23,741 bases of DNA from Moraxellaceae bacterium (GTDB lineage: Bacteria; Pseudomonadota; Gammaproteobacteria; Pseudomonadales; Moraxellaceae). Position 1 is the first letter of the stretch. Every line of letters starts with the position of its first letter. Made by a program: the position numbers and the translations under genes. The stretch covers positions 1 through 23,741 of the forward strand of contig DPJB01000043.1 of NCBI GenBank assembly GCA_003543245.1, in the 5' to 3' direction. The notes beneath the pieces were generated by a model. The model did no database searches and was not told the origin of the DNA. It saw only the letters and a list, made by a program, of their open reading frames with translations. Of the stretch, positions 16,512 to 23,741 are shown in pieces.

Positions 16512-19322
16512 ATGGAGAGTCAACGCCAGGGCGGGCGCGCGCAGGGCTGGAGGCGCATCATGCCCGGACTCTGCCTGCTGGCATTACTCTTCATGCCTGG
16601 CTCATTGCTGGCAGGCCCCGTTGTTGCACTGACCGCAAACCTTGGCCAAACCCCGCTTGGCGAATACCTGGAAGTACTGGAAGACTCCGATGGCGCGCTG
16701 ACCCTTGCCGAAGTCCAGAGCACCGAACTGGCACCCTTTTTCAAGGCCAATAACTCTCCCATGCTTAAGCTGGGCCTGTCCCGGTCTGCTTGGTGGATAC
16801 GGTTCAGCGTTCAAAATCCTGACGATACCAGGCGAAAGCTTGTACTTGATCTGGACAGGGCCAGCCTGGCCAATGTCAGCCTGTATGAGCCTGACGAGCA
16901 TGGCTTCTATCAGCATCGGGATGCCGGCGTACGAACCACGCAGATCATTGCTGACGAGGCTGGCAACAGCTACCGCTTCCACCTTGATGCCCGCGCAGGA
17001 CAGGTCACCACCTATTACCTTCGAATCAATACCAATCTGGGACTGACCACCTCCATCACTCTCGGCACAACCAAGAGCATGGCAAGCGCGCAACGCACCA
17101 CGACAGCCCTGTTCGGCATTGGCATCGGCATCATGACAGGCCTGATTCTTTATTCACTCCTGCTCCTGCACAGTCATGCTCGTGATCGCGCCAGCCTCTG
17201 GTTCATGCTTTACATGCTGGTCGTAACAGCCTACCTGCTGACTGAAAGTGGCGTTATCGGCGTCGAGTTCCTGCGCATTCGCAACCTGCAGAATTTCCTT
17301 GAGGTATGTAGCGTGTTTCTGGCACAGATCGCCGCCACGCTTTTCGCCGGAAGTCTGCTGCGCAACCATTTGCCTGCAGTTTTTGTCCGACTTATGCAAA
17401 TGCAGGCGCTGGCACTGGGCATGCTGATGATCCTGGCCCTTACCCTTTCACCGGATCACGCAGGCTACATCACCGCCTTCAGCGCTTTGGGGACGGGCAT
17501 CGTGCTCCCCATCGCCGGCTTCGTCAGCTGGAAGAACGGACTCGGTCCGGGCCTGCTTTATGCAATAGCCCGCCTCATCCTGATACTTGCCACCGCACTC
17601 TCTGCCACCAATATCCCGGGCGGTCTGGATACCAACCTGCCCACCAGTGCCCTGGTAATGTTTGCCGCCTGTACAGAAGCACTCCTGATCGCCGTCGCTC
17701 TGGCACTGCACCAGCGCAGCGTCATGCTCGAAAACGCGCACCTGCATGAACTAGCCAGAATAAGCGCTGCAGAAACCCGTGCAAAGGAAGAGTTCCTGTC
17801 ACAAATGAGCCATGAAATACGCACTCCCATGAGCGGTATTCTTGGCATGACCGAACTTCTGGCAGACACACCCCTCACGCAAGGGCAGCGCGAGTACGTC
17901 AATACCATTCATGCCTCCAGCAACTCGCTGCTCCGTATCCTCAACGACATTCTTGATCACTCGAAGATGGAGGCAGGCAAGCTTCGCGTTGTAGAAGAGC
18001 CCTTCGACCTTGGCATTCTGCTCGGCGAATGCCTGACCCTCTTCAAGACACATGCCGAGGAAAAACACCTCGAGCTTATCGCCACAATAGACCCTGGACT
18101 TCCAACACTGGTCTCGGGCGATCCAACCCGCCTGCGCCAGGTCATCAGCAACCTGCTGCGCAATGCCATCAAGTTCACCCAGAATGGCGAAGTCGAAATT
18201 CACCTGCAGCAAGGCAAGCGCGGCATGCGTGTTGAGGTGCGTGACACCGGCAGCGGCATCCCACCTGACCAGCTTGATGTCATCTTTCTGCCCAACCAGG
18301 CGGGCAACAGCCCTGGAACAGGACTTGGCCTGTCCATCTGCAAGCAACTGGTAGAGCTCATGGGCGGAGAGATCGGCGTCAGCAGCCAGCTGCGGCAAGG
18401 ATCAACCTTCTGGTTTGATCTGCCACTAAAGGCTCAGGCGACCAGCCAGCCCGAAGACAACATTCCGGATCACTGGTTGCGTGGCCTGCGCCTGCTGGTG
18501 GTCGATGACAACGCGACCGTCAATCGCGTGGTCGCCGAACAGGCCGGACGCTGGGGGATGGTCGTGCGCACGGCGGACAATGGCGCCGAGGCCCTGGCTC
18601 TTGCCCGTAATGCCGCCAATCTTGGCGAGCCGTTTGATGTGATCCTGCTCGACCACAACATGCCCGGCATGAGCGGTCTGCAACTGGCGGCCCGCATCAA
18701 GGAAGACCCCATCATCCGCAATGATGTCATCATGATAATGATGACCGGCATGAATGTTGCGCCAACCCATACCATGACACGCAATGTCGGCATCCGGCGC
18801 ATCCTGGCCAAGCCCGTGACAGAGCGCCAGCTCAAGACCGCGATCGCCGAAGAGCTCGGCCACCTGAAGCGCCTGCACGAACAGACTCCAGTCATAAGCG
18901 ATACCGACATGGAAGGACTGAAGCAATTACGGGTGCTGATTGCCGAAGACAATCATCTTAGCCAGAAAGTGATTCGTGGCATGCTTGGCAAGCTTGGCGT
19001 ACAGGCGACCGTCGTGGCCAATGGCCGTGAGGTCGTGGAAGAAGTCAGCCGCAGGGAATACGATATCGTGCTCATGGATTGCGACATGCCCTTCATGGAT
19101 GGTTACGCAGCAACCCAGGCGATTCGTGAGTGGGAGCGTGTCACTGCGCGCAAGCCCATTCCCATTCTCGCGCTCACCGCACACATTCTGGACGAGCACA
19201 AGATGAAAAGCCGCGAGGCTGGAATGAACGCTCATCTGTCAAAGCCGGTGGAACTGGCAGAACTTCAGAACGCCTTGCTTGCATGGGCACCACATGCACA
19301 AAAAACTGACAGCCTGAGCTGA
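16512..19322 (+). CDS. 7TMR-DISM hybrid sensor histidine kinase with two receiver domains
   Basis: An inner-membrane signalling protein of 936 residues. A signal peptide (~1-35) leads to a periplasmic DISMED2-like beta domain (~42-175), a seven-helix DISM membrane region (~195-400), a short coiled segment, then HisKA with H434 (QMSHEIRTPMSGIL). The HATPase domain has the N box at N551 and G1 DTGSGIPP (578-585), and GTGLGLSI (602-609) closes it. Receiver 1 has D665/D666, phospho-acceptor D714 and K767; receiver 2 has E812/D813, D856 and K911, so both look functional. There is no Hpt domain, implying a separate phosphotransfer protein. The ATP lid before GTGLGLSI is unusually short. AGGGAG lies 8 nt before the ATG. 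Periplasmic DISMED2 domains commonly sense carbohydrate-like ligands; the true signal is unknown. A strong terminator follows. Confidence 0.95.
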   Translation: MESQRQGGRAQGWRRIMPGLCLLALLFMPGSLLAGPVVALTANLGQTPLGEYLEVLEDSDGALTLAEVQSTELAPFFKANNSPMLKLGLSRSAWWIRFSVQNPDDTRRKLVLDLDRASLANVSLYEPDEHGFYQHRDAGVRTTQIIADEAGNSYRFHLDARAGQVTTYYLRINTNLGLTTSITLGTTKSMASAQRTTTALFGIGIGIMTGLILYSLLLLHSHARDRASLWFMLYMLVVTAYLLTESGVIGVEFLRIRNLQNFLEVCSVFLAQIAATLFAGSLLRNHLPAVFVRLMQMQALALGMLMILALTLSPDHAGYITAFSALGTGIVLPIAGFVSWKNGLGPGLLYAIARLILILATALSATNIPGGLDTNLPTSALVMFAACTEALLIAVALALHQRSVMLENAHLHELARISAAETRAKEEFLSQMSHEIRTPMSGILGMTELLADTPLTQGQREYVNTIHASSNSLLRILNDILDHSKMEAGKLRVVEEPFDLGILLGECLTLFKTHAEEKHLELIATIDPGLPTLVSGDPTRLRQVISNLLRNAIKFTQNGEVEIHLQQGKRGMRVEVRDTGSGIPPDQLDVIFLPNQAGNSPGTGLGLSICKQLVELMGGEIGVSSQLRQGSTFWFDLPLKAQATSQPEDNIPDHWLRGLRLLVVDDNATVNRVVAEQAGRWGMVVRTADNGAEALALARNAANLGEPFDVILLDHNMPGMSGLQLAARIKEDPIIRNDVIMIMMTGMNVAPTHTMTRNVGIRRILAKPVTERQLKTAIAEELGHLKRLHEQTPVISDTDMEGLKQLRVLIAEDNHLSQKVIRGMLGKLGVQATVVANGREVVEEVSRREYDIVLMDCDMPFMDGYAATQAIREWERVTARKPIPILALTAHILDEHKMKSREAGMNAHLSKPVELAELQNALLAWAPHAQKTDSLS

Positions 19323-19352
19323 GCATGTAACTACCACGCTTTCAGAACACCA

Positions 19353-19382
19353 AAAAAATCCCCGCAATTACGGGGATTTTTT
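19353..19382. terminator. Bidirectional intrinsic terminator after the hybrid kinase
   Basis: A perfect 12-bp inverted repeat, AAAAAATCCCCG / CGGGGATTTTTT, flanks the loop CAATTA. The A- and T-runs give a U-tract on either strand. It lies 30 bp after the kinase stop and 26 bp beyond the stop of the convergent lipocalin-like gene, so it probably ends both transcripts. Confidence 0.92.
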
Positions 19383-19408
19383 ATGACTGGCCATCGATCA
19401 TCCCTGCA

Positions 19409-20449
19409 TCAGGGAATGCCGGCATAGCCTTTTCCAGAGGGCATATTGCCTGGCAGCAAGGTTTCAAGCTCAAAGAACTCGCTGCTCAATTCCTGCACCA
19501 GCCGGTTATCTGGCACTGAAAAGAGCTGCAGCCGGGCTGTAGCAAATTTTGTGTTCTTTACAACCGAACGGGCACCGCCAGGATGGTCATAATGCAGAGC
19601 CACCCACGGTTCAATACGTGGATTCTGCCCATCAATACTCACCTCAAGTCGATGACTTGCATTGGTAAACGTCGCTATCCAGCGATAATCATCCAGCGCC
19701 TCTACCCGCTGTTTCCAACTGGCGGTCAGGGCATTGAAGTGATGCCACCGTCCCTGCGTCTTGAGCGAGCTCATACTGAGGAATGGCGACTTCACCAACC
19801 CTCGAGCCAGCGCAATCTTTACTGAAAACCCGTCAAAGTACGCTCCCGGGTCTTCGGCAAAACGATTGCAGTCGGCATATGCATACTCATAAGCATGCTC
19901 TGTCCCCCAGTTGTGGCCGTTCATGCCAAGAAACTCACCATCAACGGTGATTCCGGCACATGTAATACGTCCCCTGAATGTCAGAAAGCAGTCGCGGGTA
20001 ATGATTTTCTTCTTTGGCCAGGGCAGATGATACAGACGCTCATTCGGGAAGTGATAAAGCACCTCATCCGAACGCTCCAGCGCCAGCTCCCATTGAGCAG
20101 TACCACGCGACGTATGCAGTTTCCCACGCAGCGCCTCACGGGAAATCGAGAAAAAAGAGCCTGATGCAAAGTTGACACTGGCCTGCTCCCAGTGACCTGA
20201 CCTGGAAAAAGTGGCAAAGGCTGCGGGCGTCATGTCTTCCTTGTCATAAATGACTTCGGACTCACCGCTTACACGATCAAAAATGATGAACGCATTTTCC
20301 ACCGTAATGGTCTTGTGACCATTACGGCGCAGGAGATTATGCTTGAGCCAGAAGGCATGCCGCCCATCCTGACTGGTGCCCCGAAAGTAGAATGACTCAT
20401 AGAGCCCACCACGGGCTGCGGGCAGTGCAAACGCCACGGGATCAATCAT
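19409..20449 (-). CDS. CrtC/AttH/tocopherol-cyclase-like beta-barrel protein
   Basis: A 346-residue protein without a signal peptide or membrane helix. Its opening, LYESFYFRGTSQDGRHAFWL, resembles the E-x-W-Y-F-x-G...DG start of the lipocalin-like CrtC/AttH group, and GHNWGTEHAYEYAYADCNRF (~194-213) resembles the conserved W-G motif of CrtC and tocopherol cyclase. These relatives act on hydrophobic isoprenoids or other lipids, so a lipid-binding or lipid-modifying role is plausible, but catalysis is not demonstrated. It is the last gene of a three-gene minus-strand unit, 10 bp after the preceding stop, with an AAGGGG ribosome-binding site in the junction. The family call is from remembered motif patterns and could be wrong; the gene itself is secure. 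Confidence 0.6.
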   Translation of the reverse strand: MIDPVAFALPAARGGLYESFYFRGTSQDGRHAFWLKHNLLRRNGHKTITVENAFIIFDRVSGESEVIYDKEDMTPAAFATFSRSGHWEQASVNFASGSFFSISREALRGKLHTSRGTAQWELALERSDEVLYHFPNERLYHLPWPKKKIITRDCFLTFRGRITCAGITVDGEFLGMNGHNWGTEHAYEYAYADCNRFAEDPGAYFDGFSVKIALARGLVKSPFLSMSSLKTQGRWHHFNALTASWKQRVEALDDYRWIATFTNASHRLEVSIDGQNPRIEPWVALHYDHPGGARSVVKNTKFATARLQLFSVPDNRLVQELSSEFFELETLLPGNMPSGKGYAGIP

Positions 20450-20459
20450 GGAGGTCCCC

Positions 20460-20897
20460 TTAACTCATCCGCAAGCGCAATGCCTTGAGCGGGAACGTCA
20501 CCACGGAATCACGATACACCAGCTCGGCTTCTCCAATGACATGTCCACCCCGATACACCATCAGGGGCAATGTCGTCATGGACTCCACCAGATTACGGAC
20601 ATCATAGGTTTTGCGTCCGGCCACATGCAGCTCACCAATATCATCAAGCTCGAAGTGCAGATCGTAGGACGGCCCGGTCAACTGCAGCACAAGCTCCCCC
20701 CGAACCCTCGCTGGACGATGAAAAGCCCCGAACTCGACCGTACCGGAACAATGACGCACAGCCCCGAAACGGAGAAGCTCGGAAGTGGCTGCATCTACAT
20801 TCAGCACAAACGAGTGCCGGCCAGCGGGCAGGCCGCTGTCGGGATTAAAGGCAATCCAGCCTGACATGTGTTCCTTGAGTACGATCTGCAAAGACAT
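20460..20897 (-). CDS. Stand-alone domain resembling the accessory domain of cholesterol-oxidase-like GMC oxidoreductases
   Basis: A 145-residue, mostly beta-strand protein. The order EHMSGW near the N-terminus, CSGTVEFGAFHRPARVRGEL (~50-69), a YDLHFELDDIG strand, VAGRKTYD, then MTTLPLMVY and a late GEAEL strand, matches a pattern I recall as a domain attached to cholesterol-oxidase-like GMC oxidoreductases and some patatin-like proteins of actinobacteria and proteobacteria, where it is followed by K-x-(V/Y)-x-D and TTL. Here it occurs alone with no oxidoreductase domain. GAGGA precedes the ATG, and it is 12 bp after the upstream gene's stop, so it is part of the same operon as its two neighbours. 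No function is known to me. The gene is well supported, the family relation moderately. Confidence 0.6.
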   Translation of the reverse strand: MSLQIVLKEHMSGWIAFNPDSGLPAGRHSFVLNVDAATSELLRFGAVRHCSGTVEFGAFHRPARVRGELVLQLTGPSYDLHFELDDIGELHVAGRKTYDVRNLVESMTTLPLMVYRGGHVIGEAELVYRDSVVTFPLKALRLRMS

Positions 20898-20909
20898 AAC
20901 TGCTATTCC

Positions 20910-22043
20910 TCATTTGCCGGAAACCGGCTCTTTAACTTTCTTGCGACTACCAAAATGCATCTCAAGCCTGAGTACCACCGAGGGCACCACATCCCAACCC
21001 ACATCCCGGTAGCTCGTCAATCGCGGCTCAACCTCATAATAAAGCCAATCACGCAAAAATGACTGCCGCCACAACATCCAGGGCCCGTAGCTCTCCTTGC
21101 TGTAGTTGGGCTGGGTATGCCCGCTAAGGGAAATACCGTAAGCAAGTGAACCTTTATGCTCGAGCACATGCGACATTGCCAGTCCATGTGTCCAGACAAA
21201 ACCGTCCTGATCCTGAGTCTGATCAAACTGGAAAACCGTATTGAAGCTCAACACCGCCTGCTCCGACATTGCCCGCTGGAAGCCGAGCTGAGAGGTGGAT
21301 ACACCCAAACTCTCGGTACCATACCGAAATGTCTGGCCTGCCTTCACCACGGAGTTCTCGGTCAGCGTCCACAGCCGGCGCAAGCGTAAGCGTGCGAAGA
21401 TGTCCGGACCACTACGCAGGCCAATATCCATATCCGAGTCGATCCTGGCGAGATCCAGCGGATTCCAGCGCACGGATACAGAGGCATTATCCCTGATATC
21501 CTTCAAGGCCTGCGGTGAGCTGCGCTGCTCCTGTGTGAGCGTGTCCTCCCCGTCATCAGAAATGATCAACCGCATGCGCCTGCTGGCATTCGGCAAGTCC
21601 ACTCGCGCACGCACCCTTGCTTCGGTGCTCCAGCCATTCTCCTCGTCCCAGCCAACCTCGGTGATTACACGCACCAGGGCGCCGGCCTCATCATCACTCC
21701 AGTCGCCAAACAAATCATCAAACCACCGTGCAGCATCAACAGTTTGCCCCGAAAACACGCACTGCTGATAGTCCATCCACCCCATGAACTGGCCACTTTC
21801 ATCACGGCGGATACAGCCCTTGCCGGCTGGCTCAAGGACACCATCTGCCACCATCGAGGGAGGCACATCCACAGCAACTGCTGTTTCAGGCCCGGCAACC
21901 GCTGGCAGCCCTCCTGGAGAGGGCTCTTCCTCGCTGGCATGCAGCCATGCCGGCAACAGGAAAAGCCCGATCATGACCACACGGAGAGACCAAACGGCAC
22001 GCTGCCGGCCAGCCGGGAACCAGGCACACCCGGGCCGCTGCAT
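20910..22043 (-). CDS. Secreted, beta-rich protein, probable outer-membrane barrel (unknown function)
   Basis: A 377-residue protein if it starts at 22043. Basic residues, then VVMIGLFLLPAWLHA (~22-36), form a signal peptide with likely cleavage after AWLHA. A proline-rich, acidic linker (~37-75) and a segment with two cysteines (C77, C95) come next, then from ~117 to the end alternating strands with aromatic edges (ARVRARVDLPN, VSVRWNPLDLARI, RLRLRRLWTL, AGQTFRYGTE, and finally VVPSVVLRLEMHFG), consistent with an outer-membrane beta-barrel. Start choice is uncertain: ATG 22064 in the same frame is possible, and the good ribosome-binding site (AAGGAG at 22082-22087) instead fits a short upstream frame. 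First gene of a three-gene operon with the two lipid-related neighbours. I do not recognise its family. Confidence 0.65.
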   Translation of the reverse strand: MQRPGCAWFPAGRQRAVWSLRVVMIGLFLLPAWLHASEEEPSPGGLPAVAGPETAVAVDVPPSMVADGVLEPAGKGCIRRDESGQFMGWMDYQQCVFSGQTVDAARWFDDLFGDWSDDEAGALVRVITEVGWDEENGWSTEARVRARVDLPNASRRMRLIISDDGEDTLTQEQRSSPQALKDIRDNASVSVRWNPLDLARIDSDMDIGLRSGPDIFARLRLRRLWTLTENSVVKAGQTFRYGTESLGVSTSQLGFQRAMSEQAVLSFNTVFQFDQTQDQDGFVWTHGLAMSHVLEHKGSLAYGISLSGHTQPNYSKESYGPWMLWRQSFLRDWLYYEVEPRLTSYRDVGWDVVPSVVLRLEMHFGSRKKVKEPVSGK

Positions 22044-22214
22044 CCTCACCCCGCCCAACCACATGAGCACATGCCTGAAATCTCCTTTTCCGCCCTGATA
22101 CGATATCCGGCACTCCAGATACTGCCACAAGACTATGTGATTCCACCAAGTGCTTTCTGTCTTGCAGCACACAGACGGGCACAACTGGCTTATCAAATTG
22201 CGCCAGAGCAATGC

Positions 22215-22243
22215 CCAAAAAAAAGGCCCGCAAAGCGGGCCTT
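22215..22243 (-). terminator. Intrinsic terminator of the acyl-CoA dehydrogenase gene
   Basis: On the minus strand AAGGCCCGC and GCGGGCCTT pair as a 9-bp GC-rich stem around a TTT loop, followed by a run of T (10 A in the given strand at 22217-22224 and beside it). It lies about 22 bp after the dehydrogenase stop. The plus-strand reading lacks a U-tract, so it is directional. Confidence 0.85.
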
Positions 22244-22265
22244 CTCAGGAGGCGTGCAAAACAGC

Positions 22266-23741
22266 CTAGAAATAAGCCTCGCTGAAACCCATCAGCGACG
22301 CTGCACCCGCCTCCACCATACGTGCACGCCCCTCCAGCTCAGGCAGGACGCGAACAGCAAAGTAGTCTGCAAGCGCCAGCTTGTCGGCATAGAAGCTGTC
22401 ATCCTTCTTGCCAACAGCCGCCTCGGCCATCAGTGCCCACATGTAGGCATAGCTGGTCAGGCCAAACACATGCAGGTAGTCAACTGCAGCGGCATTGATT
22501 TCATCGCCGTTGCCGGCGGACAGCTCGATGACACGCTGGGTCAGTGCCTCCAGACGATCAATTGCTGCCACAAAGCCGGTCTTGAGGCGGGCCGTTTCCG
22601 GGGCATTCAGTCGTGCGGCAGCCTCACGCATTTCGGCAACGTACATCTTCACGAACGCAGCCTTGTTCTTGACTACCTTGCGGCCCATGAGGTCATTGGC
22701 CTGAATGCCGTTGGCGCCTTCGTAGATCTGCGCAATGCGCACATCACGCACCAGCTGCTCCATGCCCCACTCACGAATGAAGCCGTGGCCACCAAATACC
22801 TGCTGGGCATCCACGCAACCCTCGAAGCCCTTGTCCGAGAGAAAGGCCTTCACCACCGGGGTGAGCAACGCGACACGATCAGCGGCAGCAGCAGCCACTT
22901 CGCCTTCGGCATACTTGGACAGGTCGAGATACTTTGCGGTGTACATCACGAAGCAACGAGCGGCTTCGTTATGGGCACGCGTCTTCAGCAGCATGCGACG
23001 GATATCCGGATGCACCAACAGAGAGTCGGCCGGCTTTTCCGGCGACTTCACGCCCGTGGCAGAGCGCCCCTGCAAACGGTCGCGTGCATAGGCAGCCGCG
23101 CTCTGGTAGGCCACTTCCGAAGCACCCAGACCCTGGATACCCATGGACAGGCGTTCGTAATTCATCATCACGAACATTGCAGCCAGACCTTCATTGATGC
23201 GGCCGATCAGATAGCCCTTGGCGCCATCAAAGTTCATGACGCAGGTGGCTGAGGCCTTGATGCCCATCTTGTGCTCGATATTGCCGGCACCCACCTGGTT
23301 ACGCTCACCTATAGAGCCATCAGCGTTCACATGGAACTTCGGCACGAGGAACAGCGAAATACCCTTGGAGCCTGCAGGTGCATCCGGCAGTTTGGCCAGC
23401 ACAAGGTGAATGATGTTTTCTGCAAGATCATGCTCACCACCGGTGATGAAGATCTTGGTGCCAGTGATGCTGTAGGAGCCATCGGCTTCCGGCACGGCCT
23501 TCGTCTTGATGATGCCCAGATCTGTGCCGGCATGCGGCTCGGTCAGGCACATGGTGCCAGCCCACTCGCCAGAATAGATTTTTGGCAGATACAGATCATT
23601 TATCTCATCGGTCGCATGCTGCGACATGGACAGCGCGGCACCAATGCCCAGCAGCGGATAAAGCGCGAACGAGGGGTTGGCCGAGAACAGGATTTCATCC
23701 GTCAGCGCCGTCACCGTCTTCGGCATGCCGGCACCACCCCA
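22266..23741 (-). CDS. Acyl-CoA dehydrogenase, long form with C-terminal extension (N-terminus beyond window)
   Basis: A flavoprotein that introduces the alpha-beta double bond into acyl-CoA in fatty-acid or related oxidation. The frame runs off the right edge with WGGAG before the first visible methionine, so roughly the first 100 residues of a ~590-residue protein are missing; the ATG at 23726 is internal. Visible are CLTEPHAGTDLG and KIFITGGEHDL (FAD/substrate region), the QVFGGHGFIREWGMEQLVRD segment, and catalytic glutamate in QIYEGANGIQ. A ~120-residue C-terminal extension is typical of the branch that includes 3-methylmercaptopropionyl-CoA dehydrogenase (DmdC) and several aerobic fatty acyl-CoA dehydrogenases. 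Chain length cannot be told from sequence. It ends 22 bp before its own terminator and faces no opposing gene closely. Identity is very secure, substrate not. Confidence 0.95.
   Translation of the reverse strand, partial: WGGAGMPKTVTALTDEILFSANPSFALYPLLGIGAALSMSQHATDEINDLYLPKIYSGEWAGTMCLTEPHAGTDLGIIKTKAVPEADGSYSITGTKIFITGGEHDLAENIIHLVLAKLPDAPAGSKGISLFLVPKFHVNADGSIGERNQVGAGNIEHKMGIKASATCVMNFDGAKGYLIGRINEGLAAMFVMMNYERLSMGIQGLGASEVAYQSAAAYARDRLQGRSATGVKSPEKPADSLLVHPDIRRMLLKTRAHNEAARCFVMYTAKYLDLSKYAEGEVAAAAADRVALLTPVVKAFLSDKGFEGCVDAQQVFGGHGFIREWGMEQLVRDVRIAQIYEGANGIQANDLMGRKVVKNKAAFVKMYVAEMREAAARLNAPETARLKTGFVAAIDRLEALTQRVIELSAGNGDEINAAAVDYLHVFGLTSYAYMWALMAEAAVGKKDDSFYADKLALADYFAVRVLPELEGRARMVEAGAASLMGFSEAYF

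Noticed and set aside
21744..23252. A 502-codon open frame on the plus strand spanning the envelope gene and acyl-CoA dehydrogenase
   Set aside because: It is antisense to two genes whose protein sequences make family sense, crosses the acyl-CoA dehydrogenase terminator, and shows no recognisable domain; it is a shadow of codon bias.
1..23741. CRISPR arrays, tRNA or rRNA genes, transposases, attachment sites
   Set aside because: I saw no regularly spaced repeats, cloverleaf-like sequences, rRNA signature stretches or transposase motifs on reading both strands.

Overview
The window (23,741 bp) looks like chromosomal DNA from a gammaproteobacterium. The evidence is a fused malic enzyme/phosphotransacetylase-like MaeB, an HAE1-type RND pump with its adaptor, two AraC regulators of the arabinose-binding-domain type, a CHASE2 adenylate cyclase, a 7TMR-DISM hybrid kinase and a long acyl-CoA dehydrogenase of the C-terminal-extension type. 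Base composition looks moderately GC-rich by eye. A lipid-oxidising marine or soil lineage is plausible, but I cannot fix the genus. I see no rRNA, tRNA, CRISPR, insertion sequence or phage gene. Both ends cut a gene: MaeB lacks its N-terminus on the left, and the acyl-CoA dehydrogenase lacks its N-terminus on the right.

Left part (1-3914): the end of maeB (+) closes with a strong bidirectional terminator shared with a convergent fatty-acid-hydroxylase-superfamily gene (-). That gene diverges from an AraC-type regulator (+) across 154 bp that contain a tandem direct repeat.

Centre (3915-14071): a tight six-gene minus-strand operon. In transcription order it encodes a GNAT-like protein, a GH3-family acyl-adenylate/conjugating enzyme, a double-GNAT protein, an RND membrane fusion protein, an RND permease, and a short condensation/wax-synthase-like acyltransferase with an HxxxDG motif. 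Most junctions overlap by 4 bp or are separated by 2-3 bp. A second AraC regulator is divergently transcribed from the operon head. The space between them holds a plausible promoter with a 10-bp direct repeat (9/10 identical, 21-bp period) just upstream of the -35, as expected for an AraC-activated operon. I read this as a candidate undescribed small-molecule or lipid conjugation-and-export system: carboxylate activation, acyl transfer, then efflux. This is inference from gene content.

Right part (14078-23741): a CHASE2-class III adenylate cyclase (-) diverges from a hybrid histidine kinase with two complete receivers (+), which ends at a bidirectional terminator. A three-gene minus-strand unit follows: a secreted, beta-rich probable outer-membrane protein, a small protein resembling the accessory domain found with cholesterol-oxidase-like GMC oxidoreductases, and a CrtC/AttH/tocopherol-cyclase-like beta-barrel protein. 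The window closes with the acyl-CoA dehydrogenase (-) and its own terminator. No gene-free stretch exceeds about 225 bp.
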